The translations under genes and the position numbers were made by a program. A stretch of 64,000 bases of DNA from DATKJS01 sp964551995 (GTDB taxonomy: Bacteria > Acidobacteriota > Aminicenantia > Aminicenantales > Saccharicenantaceae): NCBI GenBank assembly GCA_964551995.1, contig CAZKFD010000028.1, forward strand, positions 1 to 64,000, given 5' to 3'. Below, piece after piece: positions 1 to 8,988 of the stretch. The notes under the pieces were generated by a model. It was given only the letters and a program-made list of their open reading frames with translations. It had not been told where the DNA came from and searched no databases. Each line of letters starts with the position of its first letter. The first letter of the stretch is position 1.

Positions 1-156
1 CATGACATCTTCCGGGCCAAAGAGATCGGCGACCGCGTCGGAATCATGAAGGAAGGGCGGCTGGTGATGGAGCGGACGCGGGAGGAGCTCCAGTACGAGG
101 ACCTGGTCAAGATCTACATCGACTACATGAAGTCCGAGCCGCTGACTTTGTCCTGA
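1..156 (+). CDS. ABC transporter ATP-binding protein, C-terminal end (partial)
   Basis: Only the last 51 codons are inside the window. The reading begins HDIFRAKEIGDR, which fits the switch (H-loop) histidine of a CcmA/NatA-like ABC ATPase, followed by VGIMKEGRL, the strand after the H-loop, and a short acidic tail. Walker A, Q-loop, signature and Walker B would lie upstream of base 1. It is immediately upstream of seven ABC-2 permeases on the same strand and is the only ATPase visible for them, so it probably energises one or more of these subunits on the cytoplasmic face. ABC family assignment is good for so short a piece; the transported substrate is unknown. Confidence 0.8.
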   Translation, partial: HDIFRAKEIGDRVGIMKEGRLVMERTREELQYEDLVKIYIDYMKSEPLTLS

Positions 157-259
157 GGGACCGGCGGCACGCGCCCGCACAGAGCCCCGGCCGGGACCCC
201 CGGGAAAGGGCTCCGGCCCCGCCGGCACGGTGCGACGCCGGGTTCAGGAGACCACCGCC

Positions 260-1702
260 ATGTTGAAAACGATCATCAAGAAAGAGATGCTGGAGACCGT
301 CTTCAGCTACCGCTTCCCGCTTTTCGCCGTCATCTGCCTCCTCCTCATCCCGCTCGGGATGACGGTCAACCGCGCGAGCTACGCCAAGAGGGTCCGGGAT
401 TACAGCGAGCAGGTCCGCCTGGCCGACGAGGCAGCCTCGGCCATCACGATCCAGGACGTCATGGCCGGGACCGTGGCCATCAAGGGTTTCCGGCCGCCGG
501 CGCCCCTCTCGGTCTTCACCCAGGGCTTCGAGAGCACTCTGCCCCGCTACTACGAGTTCACCCAGGACGGTTTCAAGCCGGGGGAGTCGGCGAGCGACGA
601 CGAATCGATCCTCTCGGTCCAGGGCAAGGTCGACTTCGTCTTCCTCGTGCAGATGGTCATCAGCCTCATCGCCTTGCTCTTCGCTTCGGACATGGTCTCT
701 GGAGAGAAGGAGTCGGGGACCCTCCGGGCGACGCTCGCCAACAGCCTCCCCCGCGATACTCTGCTCGCCGGAAAAATCGGCGGCGGGTATCTCGCGCTTT
801 GGGTCCCTTTCCTCCTCGCCTTCCTGCTGGGGGCCGTCGTTCTGATGCTCTCGGCATTTCCTCTATTCGGCCGGGCAATGACGGGCCGCGTGGCCATCAT
901 CTTCCTGGCTACGTCGCTGTTCGTCATCATCTATTTCACGATCGGGATCGCCGTCTCGACGAGCACGGCTAAGGCTCGGACGTCGATCGTGGCCATCCTG
1001 ATCATCTGGGCGGCCTTCCAGCTCGTCATCCCCAAGCTCGGGGACATGATCGCCCGAATCGTCTACCCGGTCCGGACCGAGACCGAGGTCTCTCTCCAGA
1101 AGTCCCTCCTCGTTCACTCGCTCGACATCGACACGGCCAAGGAGCTCGGCCGCCAGTACGATCTCATCTTCGGCGCGGCCCCGAAGGGGGCGGCGGACGA
1201 CCCGAACTCGCCCGAGAGCAAGAAGTGGGGCCCGATCCGGGACGATATCCAACTTAGGGCGAGGGAGCGAAAGGCCCAGCAGCTTTCGGCCATCGACGAG
1301 ACCTACCTGCAGGAACGGGGGCGGCAGCTCAACCTCGGCGTCAACCTCTCGCTCGTCTCCCCGAGCGCCGCGTTCGCCCGGTTTATCGCCGACGTCTGCG
1401 GCACGGGCGAGCTCGAGCGGGCCAAGTACATCCAGGCCGTCCGGGCCCAGCAGATCGCCCTCGACAGCGCCCTCTTCAGCAAGGTCAAACGGACCCTCAT
1501 GATCCATGAGGGCGGCCGGATGTCGATGGGCTTCTCGGCCATGCCCGTGGACGCCTCGAAGCTGCCGAAGTTCACAATCACTCCGGCGACGGTCGCGGAG
1601 ACGTTCAAGGCGAACGTGCGGAGCCTCCTTTCGCTTCTTGTCTGGCTCATCGCGCCGTTCGCCTACGCCTACGTCTGGTTCATCAGGTATGACGTAAGGT
1701 AG
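260..1702 (+). CDS. ABC-2 type permease, paralog 1 of 7
   Basis: Integral membrane subunit of about 480 residues, first of seven tandem paralogs. It starts with a cytoplasmic KTIIKKEMLE helix and a first membrane segment at about residues 20-38. A long extracytoplasmic loop follows, carrying the family motif RPPAPLSVFTQG near residue 78. Next come membrane helices separated by a cytoplasmic SGEKESGTL motif near 150, then a second large soluble loop with an LVSPSAAF...CGTG motif near 370-390, a last helix, and the C-terminal YDVR. This layout fits ABC-2/DUF3526-like permeases. I chose the ATG at 260 over an upstream GTG at 230 because the CAGGAG at 245-250 is well placed and the N-terminus then matches its paralogs. 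Substrate unknown. Confidence 0.85.
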   Translation: MLKTIIKKEMLETVFSYRFPLFAVICLLLIPLGMTVNRASYAKRVRDYSEQVRLADEAASAITIQDVMAGTVAIKGFRPPAPLSVFTQGFESTLPRYYEFTQDGFKPGESASDDESILSVQGKVDFVFLVQMVISLIALLFASDMVSGEKESGTLRATLANSLPRDTLLAGKIGGGYLALWVPFLLAFLLGAVVLMLSAFPLFGRAMTGRVAIIFLATSLFVIIYFTIGIAVSTSTAKARTSIVAILIIWAAFQLVIPKLGDMIARIVYPVRTETEVSLQKSLLVHSLDIDTAKELGRQYDLIFGAAPKGAADDPNSPESKKWGPIRDDIQLRARERKAQQLSAIDETYLQERGRQLNLGVNLSLVSPSAAFARFIADVCGTGELERAKYIQAVRAQQIALDSALFSKVKRTLMIHEGGRMSMGFSAMPVDASKLPKFTITPATVAETFKANVRSLLSLLVWLIAPFAYAYVWFIRYDVR

Positions 1703-1708
1703 TAATTT

Positions 1709-1828
1709 GGGGACACAATACTCATTTCCGAATTTCGCCCGACTCGGGTCGGGTCGATCTCAATCCTTGCAAGGCGACGGCCGCCGAACTGCGCCGCCCC
1801 AAGAATTGGAAAAGAGTATTGTGTCCCC
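1709..1828. repeat. GGGGACAC-ended inverted repeat, copy A
   Basis: A 120-bp element between permeases 1 and 2. The left end GGGGACACAATACTCATTTC is matched by a near-complementary right end finishing in AGTATTGTGTCCCC at 1815-1828. The interior is GC-rich and unlike that of the other copies. It sits just after the permease 1 stop and ends 20 nt before the next start, so the transcript would carry a large hairpin. Copies B and C have the same ends. Confidence 0.85.
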
Positions 1829-1848
1829 TTATTCTTATTGAGGATGCC

Positions 1849-3183
1849 ATGCTCAAGACGATCATCAAGCGCGAAATCCTCGAATACCTGAAATCGGCGA
1901 AGTTCTTGATCGGGCTCGCCGTCACCCTGGCCCTGGCGGCAGGAAGTACGGTCCTCAACGTCCAGGATTACAAGGGGCGCCTCCAGGACTATCAGTCCGC
2001 GACACAGGAGATGAAAAACGACCGATTCTACATCCATCTCTACCGCCCCCCCCAGGTCCTGAGCACGCTCATCCAGGGGAAGGACCGGAAGCTCGGAAAC
2101 AGCGTCACGGTCACCTATTTGGACATCCCCTCAACGACATCGGGCTATATGGGCGAGGGGAGAAGCCAGCGTCGGCGGCTCGTCTCGGGGTTCGCGGCCG
2201 TCGATTTCGCCTTCGTCGTCCGGGTCGTCCTGAGCCTGATGGTCGTGTTCATCGCCTATAACGCCGTGTCCGAGGAGAAATCCTCAGGCACTCTGAAATT
2301 GACGCTCTCCAACCGCGTACCAAGGGATCAGCTCCTGATCGGAAAGCTTCTGGGCGGGTGGTTCGTCATCATGGGTTCGCTCGCCGTCGCGACCCTCGTG
2401 TCTCTCATCCTCGTCCTTTCCCATTCCTTCATCGCCTTCGGGGCCGGCGAGTGGACCCGCTTGTTGGCGTTCGTCGGCCTTTCGGCCCTCTATCTCACGG
2501 TTTTTTATGCGCTGAGCCTTTTCATCTCCGTGCTTGTCGACAGGCCCTCCATTTCCCTGATGATCCTGCTCCAGGTCTGGGTCCTTCTGATCGTCATCTG
2601 CCCCAACCTGGGCATCATCGCCGCGGAGAACTTTGACAAGCTCCCGTCACCGGAGCAGATCGAGCATCAAAAGGACGCCGCCTTCCAGCCCTACGAGGCG
2701 GAATTCAAGAAGGTCGAGGATGTCTTCAACCAGGGCGTTCAAAAGGGAGAGGTAAGCAAAGAGGTCAGCATCCGGAATATCGAGCTCTGGGCGACGAAGG
2801 CCAACTTGAACCACCAGGTCGACGAGGAATATGGCCGGAAGCTTACGGCCCAGACGAACCTGGCCCAGGCCATCTCGAGCCTCTCACCTGCCGTCCTGTT
2901 CGATCAGGCCGCCGAGCGCTTCGGTCGAACGGGGATGGCCGGGTACGAGCGCTTCATGCAGGAGGTGTATCGTTACTGGCAACAGCATGTCGAGCGGACG
3001 AAGCTCATGTATACAGACCATGAAGCCTACAATAAGGCTCCGGCCATCGCCTTCAACATTCCGGCCGAACCGGCAGCCGAGGCCTTCGCCGCGACCTGGC
3101 TCGACTGGCTGCTTCTCGCTTTCTTCGCCCTGGCCCTGTTCGCCCTGGCCTATACGGCCTTCCTGAAAAAGGACGTGAGGTGA
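1849..3183 (+). CDS. ABC-2 type permease, paralog 2 of 7
   Basis: Paralog of about 444 residues with the same order of parts: KTIIKREILEYL start, first membrane helix, extracytoplasmic loop with DYKGRLQDY and a YRPPQVLSTLIQG version of the family motif, helices around a cytoplasmic SEEKSSGTL motif, a second soluble loop with LSPAVLF...GRTG, and a final helix ending KKDVR. The ATG at 1849 lies behind GAGGATGCC and aligns with the other paralogs. An open frame from 1819 is a read-through of repeat copy A and is not used. The end residues are FLKKDVR rather than RYDVR, so this copy has diverged at the tail. Confidence 0.85.
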   Translation: MLKTIIKREILEYLKSAKFLIGLAVTLALAAGSTVLNVQDYKGRLQDYQSATQEMKNDRFYIHLYRPPQVLSTLIQGKDRKLGNSVTVTYLDIPSTTSGYMGEGRSQRRRLVSGFAAVDFAFVVRVVLSLMVVFIAYNAVSEEKSSGTLKLTLSNRVPRDQLLIGKLLGGWFVIMGSLAVATLVSLILVLSHSFIAFGAGEWTRLLAFVGLSALYLTVFYALSLFISVLVDRPSISLMILLQVWVLLIVICPNLGIIAAENFDKLPSPEQIEHQKDAAFQPYEAEFKKVEDVFNQGVQKGEVSKEVSIRNIELWATKANLNHQVDEEYGRKLTAQTNLAQAISSLSPAVLFDQAAERFGRTGMAGYERFMQEVYRYWQQHVERTKLMYTDHEAYNKAPAIAFNIPAEPAAEAFAATWLDWLLLAFFALALFALAYTAFLKKDVR

Positions 3184-3187
3184 GTCT

Positions 3188-4588
3188 ATGAAGACGATTA
3201 TCGGGAAAGAACTTCTCGATCACCTCCGAAGCGTCCAGTTCGCCGTTCTCCTTGCGGCGAGCGTGCTCCTGTTCGCGATGAACGGGCTCGTTTTCGTCCA
3301 GCACTACACACGGCTCAGGGCCGATTATCAGAAGGCCATCGCCACGGTCGACCAGCAGCCCAGCACGACGATGACACGTCTGTACCGGCAGCCGAGCCCC
3401 CTCCAGTTCATGGCCGAGGGAGGCGAGAAATCGAGTCCAAAGGGATGCTGGCTCCGTCCCAAGCTGACCCTCTCTCCCCTGCCCGCGGAGACGGTCAATT
3501 TTAAGATGCCCGATATCCCTGAGCTCGATTGGGCTTTCATCATCAAGATCGTCTTCAGCCTCTACGTGATCCTTCTTGCGTTCGAGGCCGTGTCCGGAGA
3601 AAAGGAGCGCGGCACACTCCGCCTCGTTCTCTCCAATCCCGTCGGCCGGCTGCGCCTGATCACAGGCAAATATCTGGCCATCCTGGCTGGCGCGGCTATC
3701 CCTTTGGCCGTCGGGCTCCTCGTCAGCCTACTCATCATCGGCATCCTCCTCCCGTCCGTGCTGAGCCTTCCGAATCTGGCGCGCGTCGCCTTTTTCTTCA
3801 TCCTCGCCATGGCCTACCTCTCGCTTTTTGGTTTCCTGAGTCTCCTCTTCTCCTCGCTCATCCCCCGCTCTTCGGTTGCTCTGCTCGTTCTGCTGTCCTT
3901 TTGGATCCTCTTTGCTTTTTTCATCCCCGATACGGCCAGCATCATCGCCCAAAGGTACTCGAAGGTCCCGAGCGAATACGAGATGGCCAAATTGGTCGGG
4001 CCGACCCTTCAGAATGAAGTCTTCGGCAGGGTCAGGAAGGTCGTGGAGAGAATCAAAAAAGGCGAGCTGAAGACGGAGAAGGAAGCCCGCGATGAGGCCG
4101 ACAGCGCTTATGAAGAAGGCCAGGATATCGTCCGCAAGCTCTATGACGATTATGACAATGATATGCGGGAGCGCGCGGCCCTCGCCCGGCGTATTTCGCG
4201 GGCCTCTCCGGCCGCCCTGTTCGAATACGCGGCCGAAGCCGTCTCAGAGACGGGGCCGACGGCGGAAGCTCGGTTCCTCCGCGACATCCGGAATTATTCC
4301 AGGATCTATGACGATTACATCCTGAAAAAAGTCGGCAAAGTCGTCGGCACGTCCCCGTGGAGTTTCTCGATGGGGACGACTGTGAACGGAAAGTACGTCA
4401 GTCTCGAATCTCCCTGGCCTCAAGAGTACCAGGGTGACAAGTCCGATTTTCCCAGATTTTCCGAAAGCCGGCCGACCTTCCTCGACGGCCTGGAGAGCGG
4501 CCTGTGGGACATCGCCAGCCTCCTCGTCTGGAACATCTTGCTCGCTGGGTTGGCTTTCTCGGCGTTCCTGCGCACGGACGTGAGGTAA
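3188..4588 (+). CDS. ABC-2 type permease, paralog 3 of 7
   Basis: About 466 residues, starting 4 nt after paralog 2 and so probably translationally coupled to it. It begins MKTIIGKELLDHLRS. The first loop carries YRQPSPLQFMAEG, the cytoplasmic motif is SGEKERGTLRLVL, and the distal loop has SRASPAALF and SETG before the last helix and the tail LRTDVR. The central membrane domain is rich in Leu/Ile/Val over about residues 115-250. An acidic/basic soluble segment at about 260-340 resembles a coiled coil. Same family and unknown substrate as its neighbours; probably a half-permease that pairs with another paralog. Confidence 0.85.
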   Translation: MKTIIGKELLDHLRSVQFAVLLAASVLLFAMNGLVFVQHYTRLRADYQKAIATVDQQPSTTMTRLYRQPSPLQFMAEGGEKSSPKGCWLRPKLTLSPLPAETVNFKMPDIPELDWAFIIKIVFSLYVILLAFEAVSGEKERGTLRLVLSNPVGRLRLITGKYLAILAGAAIPLAVGLLVSLLIIGILLPSVLSLPNLARVAFFFILAMAYLSLFGFLSLLFSSLIPRSSVALLVLLSFWILFAFFIPDTASIIAQRYSKVPSEYEMAKLVGPTLQNEVFGRVRKVVERIKKGELKTEKEARDEADSAYEEGQDIVRKLYDDYDNDMRERAALARRISRASPAALFEYAAEAVSETGPTAEARFLRDIRNYSRIYDDYILKKVGKVVGTSPWSFSMGTTVNGKYVSLESPWPQEYQGDKSDFPRFSESRPTFLDGLESGLWDIASLLVWNILLAGLAFSAFLRTDVR

Positions 4589-4619
4589 TGATTGGGAAGT
4601 AATAATTTGGGAATAATTT

Positions 4620-4787
4620 GGGGACACAATACTCAATTCCGAATTTCATGGACCGACCCGGAGCGCCGCCGGGGACTTCTTCCCTCCTGGGGCGCCTGCC
4701 GAATTCCATCTTCTTCAGGCCAAAGCAAATTGGGCCAGCTCGCGGCAACTCGGCCGGCCGAATTTCGGAATTGAGTATTGTGTCCCC
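4620..4787. repeat. GGGGACAC-ended inverted repeat, copy B
   Basis: A 168-bp element between permeases 3 and 4. The left end GGGGACACAATACTCAATTC is mirrored by GGAATTGAGTATTGTGTCCC at 4768-4786, so the arms share the A that differs from copies A and C: a compensatory change. Just upstream, AATAATTTGGG is repeated in near-tandem, hinting at an insertion or slippage scar. The interior differs from those of the other copies. Confidence 0.85.
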
Positions 4788-4804
4788 ATTTTAGGAGAAT
4801 CTCT

Positions 4805-6217
4805 ATGATGCGCGTGCTTTTCCTTAAAGAGATCCGGGAGGCCTTCGCCAGCCGGCGGTTCTGGGTTGTTCTGATACTTTGTCTCATCCTCATCCCGCTC
4901 GGCGTCGAGGTCAGCCTGAAAGACTATCAGACACGCCTCCAGAACTACCGCGAGGCGGTCCGGATCTATCAAGAGCAGACGAAGACGGCCTCCGACCTCA
5001 TCTATCAGGGAGGGGCCAAGGCCTTCGCTCCTCCCTCGCCCCTGAGCTTTCTCTCGCTCGGCCTGGAGCTCGTAAATCCGAACATCGCCGAGAGCAAGTA
5101 CAAGAGCGGCGAGCCGCCGGCCGTCATGCGCCTCATCAACAGCCAGGGACGCGACAACCTCTACGAATTTTTTTACGGCCCACTCGACCTGGTATTCGCC
5201 GTGGCCGTGGTAATGAGCTTCCTGGCCGTCATCCTGACATACGGGGCCATAGCCGGGGAGAAAGAGCAGGGAACGCTGCGCCAGGTTCTTAGCAACTCCG
5301 TACCGAGGGCCGAGGTCCTGCTGGCCAAGGCCGTGGCCAACGTCCTGGCCCTGCTCATTCCCTTCCTGTTAGCTTTGGCAGCGAGCCTCATTCTTATCGA
5401 GGTCCAGGGGAACCCGATCACGGCCGTGCTAGGGGCCTGGACATCAATCGGACTGGCCATCATCATCGCGATCCTGTTCATCGGGGCTTTCTTCAACCTG
5501 GCCCTGCTCGTCTCGTCCCTGACCAAGCAGGCCGTGGTGGCCCTGGTTGCCCTGCTCCTCCTCTGGGTCTCTCTTTACGGCGTCTATCCCCGTCTGAGCT
5601 CGGCCGTGGCCCAGATTGTCGCGCCCAGCAAATCTGAAGCCCGGGTCGCTCTGGAGAAGGCCCAGCTCCGCCGGAATATACAGAAGGAGCGGGACGCCGA
5701 GATCGATCATCTGAACCAGACTCTGCCTGATGATATAACCAGCCCGGCCGCAAAGGAGGGAATGAAAACTCAGGAGGAGATTCGGAATCGCTACGAGGCC
5801 AAGCTCGAGGAAGGCTGGCGGGCCATGGACAGGGACATCGAGGTCCGGGAGGGGAAGAGAAATGCTCTGGCTGTGGCCATCGCCCGACTTTCTCCGGTCA
5901 CCTCTTTCATCCGACCTATGGCCGAGTTGGCCCGGACCGGGCGGCTTGAGTACGAGCAGTTTCAGGGCGGCGTCCGCCGCTTCGAGGAAACGCTCAACCG
6001 CGACATATTCGGCAAGTACAAGATGACTCTCTACAAACATGCGGTCCTTTTTGACAGCGCCGTTCTCCCTGTCGCCGCCCCAGTGTTCACCTATGTCCCG
6101 GCCGCGCCAAGGGCCATCGTCCGCGACGTCTTACCCGACATCGTACTCCTCGTCCTCTTCAACCTCGTCTTTTTCGCCGGGGCCTTCGTCGCCTTCCTGC
6201 GCTACGACGTCCGATGA
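4805..6217 (+). CDS. ABC-2 type permease, paralog 4 of 7
   Basis: About 470 residues. The start is one of two adjacent ATGs (4805, 4808) behind TAGGAGA at 4792-4798; a longer frame from 4778 begins inside repeat copy B and is rejected. Parts: VLFLKEIREAFASRRF, first helix, SLKDYQTRLQNY loop, FAPPSPLSFLSLG motif, central helices with GEKEQGTLRQVL, a charged segment, ARLSPVTSF...ARTG, a last helix with FAGAFVAF, and the tail LRYDVR. Its stop region overlaps the possible first ATG of paralog 5. Confidence 0.85.
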   Translation: MMRVLFLKEIREAFASRRFWVVLILCLILIPLGVEVSLKDYQTRLQNYREAVRIYQEQTKTASDLIYQGGAKAFAPPSPLSFLSLGLELVNPNIAESKYKSGEPPAVMRLINSQGRDNLYEFFYGPLDLVFAVAVVMSFLAVILTYGAIAGEKEQGTLRQVLSNSVPRAEVLLAKAVANVLALLIPFLLALAASLILIEVQGNPITAVLGAWTSIGLAIIIAILFIGAFFNLALLVSSLTKQAVVALVALLLLWVSLYGVYPRLSSAVAQIVAPSKSEARVALEKAQLRRNIQKERDAEIDHLNQTLPDDITSPAAKEGMKTQEEIRNRYEAKLEEGWRAMDRDIEVREGKRNALAVAIARLSPVTSFIRPMAELARTGRLEYEQFQGGVRRFEETLNRDIFGKYKMTLYKHAVLFDSAVLPVAAPVFTYVPAAPRAIVRDVLPDIVLLVLFNLVFFAGAFVAFLRYDVR

Positions 6218-6228
6218 GGGGAAAATCC

Positions 6229-7683
6229 ATGTTCAGGATCATCTGCAGGAAAGAACTGCTGGAGAATATCAGGAACTATCGCTTCCTCCTGGCCCTGGTC
6301 ATCTGCCTAGTCGCCATCCCTCTCGGCTTCACCGTCAGCCAGAAGGACTATGCTGACCGACGCCAAGTCTACGACGATACCGTCCGCGATTATTCTGAGA
6401 GTCACAAGACAGTCGGCGACATCATGCAGCAGGGCGGCGCGGCGTTTCGGCCGCCCTCGGTACTGGGCTTCCTCTCGGGAGGCGTGGAGTCGATCTTGCC
6501 CAGCTCAGTCGAGACACTTGGATATATCACGGCCAGCGGAGCGAATGTCGAATTCAATAACACCCGCAAGATCGACAATCCGTTCATGGCGCTTTTCGGG
6601 CGGCTAGACCTGGCATTTATTGTTTCGACGGTCCTTGCAGTGTTGGTCATGATCTTCACCTTCAATGCCATCACAGGCGAGAAAGAGCGACGAACTCTCT
6701 CCCAAATCATGGCGAATCCGGTATCCAGGCCCGTGGCGATCACGGCGAAGATGGCAGCGGGAATGACGCTTCTAGCTGCAGCTTTCCTGACCGGGATGCT
6801 GGCGGGCACGCTCCTCCTCGTTGTCCCCGGGCTCGGCCCGTTCAGCGGGACAAAGATAATCACGACTCTAGTTGTGGGCGCCGGCGTTTCGCTCCTTTTC
6901 CTGTTTGCTTTGTACAACTTCGGCCTGCTCGTCTCAAGCTTGACACGGAGTTCGGTTACGGCAATGGTGACACTCCTTTCGTTCTGGGTCGCCATGGCTA
7001 TGATTTTGCCCAAGGGAAGCGTCGTTGTAGCAAAAATCCTGCTTCCGGCGAAATCCCAATCGGTCGTCGACCTCGAGAAAAACCAGGTTCGCTACCAGAT
7101 TAGTAATGAGCTTGGCGCGGCCATCGTCTATCTAACCGAAACCACGCCCGGAATAAAAAATATGACGACCGAGGAGTTTTTCAAAGCACTAAAGGCGAAG
7201 AATCCCGCGGTCGAAGCGTTCGAAAAGAAACAAGGCGAACTCCAGGACGAGTTCAAGGCCAAGACAGAAGCCGCGCTGGAACGGATAGATGCCGAGTTCG
7301 ATCTGCACAAGGCACGAGAAGCGGCCTTGGCGCTTAACCTGGCAAGGATTTCGCCCGTGAGCTGCCTCGTCAATATCCTGACCGAACTCGCGGGCACGGG
7401 CTTCATGGAAGAGGCGAAGTGGCGCGAGACGCGGACTCGGTTCAAGCAGATTCTCGACCGGGAGATCGCAAGCAAACAGCATGAGCTGGGCTTCAAGGAT
7501 ATGTGGATGTCGAGCTCCGATCGGTTCAATGCGAAGGCGCCGGCACCGACGGTCCCGGCCGAGCCCGTGCCGCTCGAAAGGCGCCTGGCGGCTGTCTGGG
7601 TAGACCTTGTGTTGCTCGCGATCTACGGGCTGGTGTTCTTCGCCGGCGCTTATGTTTCGTTCTTGCGCTATGACGTTAGATAA
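6229..7683 (+). CDS. ABC-2 type permease, paralog 5 of 7
   Basis: About 484 residues from ATG 6229, chosen because MFRIICRKELLEN aligns with the other paralogs and GATGAGGGG lies about 8 nt upstream. An ATG at 6214, overlapping the previous stop as ATGA, is the alternative. Motifs: KDYADRRQVY, FRPPSVLGFLSGG, TGEKERRTLSQIM, ARISPVSCL with AGTG, FAGAYVSF, and the tail LRYDVR. Codon use is slightly less GC-rich than in its neighbours, as in the KNMTTEEFFKALK stretch. Same predicted role as the other permeases. Confidence 0.85.
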   Translation: MFRIICRKELLENIRNYRFLLALVICLVAIPLGFTVSQKDYADRRQVYDDTVRDYSESHKTVGDIMQQGGAAFRPPSVLGFLSGGVESILPSSVETLGYITASGANVEFNNTRKIDNPFMALFGRLDLAFIVSTVLAVLVMIFTFNAITGEKERRTLSQIMANPVSRPVAITAKMAAGMTLLAAAFLTGMLAGTLLLVVPGLGPFSGTKIITTLVVGAGVSLLFLFALYNFGLLVSSLTRSSVTAMVTLLSFWVAMAMILPKGSVVVAKILLPAKSQSVVDLEKNQVRYQISNELGAAIVYLTETTPGIKNMTTEEFFKALKAKNPAVEAFEKKQGELQDEFKAKTEAALERIDAEFDLHKAREAALALNLARISPVSCLVNILTELAGTGFMEEAKWRETRTRFKQILDREIASKQHELGFKDMWMSSSDRFNAKAPAPTVPAEPVPLERRLAAVWVDLVLLAIYGLVFFAGAYVSFLRYDVR

Positions 7684-7689
7684 AAAAGC

Positions 7690-7717
7690 GGGGACATGTA
7701 CCCAATTACGTGTCCCC
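7690..7717. repeat. Short GGGGACA hairpin between permeases 5 and 6
   Basis: An 11-bp stem formed by GGGGACATGTA and TACGTGTCCCC, with one T/G wobble and a CCAATT-like loop. It uses the same GGGGACA/TGTCCCC ends as the 96-168 bp elements but is only 28 bp long. It lies 7 nt after the permease 5 stop and 16 nt before the permease 6 start. It could be a minimal REP-like hairpin, an mRNA stabiliser or a weak attenuator; it lacks the T-run of an intrinsic terminator. Confidence 0.7.
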
Positions 7718-7733
7718 GGATTGTGAGGAAGCC

Positions 7734-8984
7734 ATGACCTGGACCATCGCCCGCAAGGAGATCGTCTCGAACTTATTGAGCTACAAGTTTTTCATCGTTC
7801 TGCTGCTCATGGTTCTTCTCGTGGCCACGAGCCTGTTCATCATGCACCGGGACTTCGAACAGCGGATGGCCGACTACCAGGTCATCCGGCCGAAGCCGGG
7901 CGAGCCGATCGCACTCGTCGCCCCCAATCCGCTGTCCATCTTCGCCAAGGGCCTCGACGACGCCATGACCCGCTCCTTCGAGGTCGGCGTCATCGGCATC
8001 ACGGTCCGGGCCGGCCAGGCCTCTGGCAACATCATCTATTCCTTCTTCCCCTCGCCCGACTTCCTTTATGTCGTGCGCGTCGTCCTCTCGCTCGTTGCCC
8101 TCCTCTTCGGCTTCGACCAGGTCAGCCGGGAGCGCGAGCAGGGAACGCTCAAGCTCCTGCTCGGGAGCTCCGTCTCGCGGGCCAAGGTCCTCCTCGGGAA
8201 ATGGGTCGGGAACTTCCTCAGCCTGGCTACCCCCTTCCTCCTGGTGACCCTGCTCGGAACGGCTTTCCTCTCTCTCGATCCGGACGTCCATTTCGCGGCC
8301 GGCCAGATCGGCCGCCTGGCCCTCATCCTCGGCCTGTCGCTCCTCTACCTGGGCTTCTTCCTGAGCCTGGGCATTCTCGTCTCGACGCTGACGAAGCGGG
8401 CCGCGACCTCCGTCGTCGTCCTCCTCTTCCTCTGGGCCCTCTTCGTCTTCGTCATCCCCAACGTCGGCACGCTCGTCGCCCGGCAGTTCGTCGCCGTCCC
8501 GTCGGTCCGTGCGCTATCCGAGAAGCACGAGCAGGCCTGGACGCGGGAGGTCCTCCTCGGCATCAGCAAGGGCGGGAATTGGCCCGAGCACATGCGGACT
8601 CTGTCCGCAGAGGACGACCGGGAGGAGCAGGACTACCGCCTGAAGTTCGAGCGGCTCGTCCGGCTATCCCGCGACATCAACCGGGTCTCGCCGGCGGCGA
8701 GCTTCCTCGACGCGGTGAGCGAGGTCGTCGGCACGGGCATCGGCGAGGAGAGCCGCCTCAAGGCGGAGGTCGTCCGCTACAAGGACTCGATCATCGACCG
8801 GATGATCGCCGATGTCGAAGCCGGGAAGAGAGACGCCCAATACCCGGCCTTCGCCTATCAGCCGCGCCCCCTGGCCGAGATTTTCGCCTCGGGGGCCCTC
8901 TTCGACACGGCCTGGCTGGCCTTCTTCAACATCCTGGCCTTCGCCCTGGCCTATGTCGCGTTCGTCCGCTACGACGTGAGGTGA
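7734..8984 (+). CDS. ABC-2 type permease, paralog 6 of 7
   Basis: The shortest paralog, about 416 residues. ATG 7734 follows GAGGAAGCC; a frame from 7710 starts within the hairpin and is rejected. Order: TWTIARKEIVSNLLS, first helix, DFEQRMADY, a shortened loop with VAPNPLSIFAKG, central helices flanking SREREQGTLKLLL, a short soluble domain, NRVSPAASF with VGTG, a last helix, and the tail VRYDVR. The E-R-E-Q-G-T-L version of the cytoplasmic motif replaces the usual GEKE. Confidence 0.85.
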   Translation: MTWTIARKEIVSNLLSYKFFIVLLLMVLLVATSLFIMHRDFEQRMADYQVIRPKPGEPIALVAPNPLSIFAKGLDDAMTRSFEVGVIGITVRAGQASGNIIYSFFPSPDFLYVVRVVLSLVALLFGFDQVSREREQGTLKLLLGSSVSRAKVLLGKWVGNFLSLATPFLLVTLLGTAFLSLDPDVHFAAGQIGRLALILGLSLLYLGFFLSLGILVSTLTKRAATSVVVLLFLWALFVFVIPNVGTLVARQFVAVPSVRALSEKHEQAWTREVLLGISKGGNWPEHMRTLSAEDDREEQDYRLKFERLVRLSRDINRVSPAASFLDAVSEVVGTGIGEESRLKAEVVRYKDSIIDRMIADVEAGKRDAQYPAFAYQPRPLAEIFASGALFDTAWLAFFNILAFALAYVAFVRYDVR

Positions 8985-8988
8985 CGCC

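Noticed and set aside
4592..4774. A small open frame spanning repeat copy B.
   Set aside because: It is made of repeat sequence, with no ribosome-binding site or homologous look.
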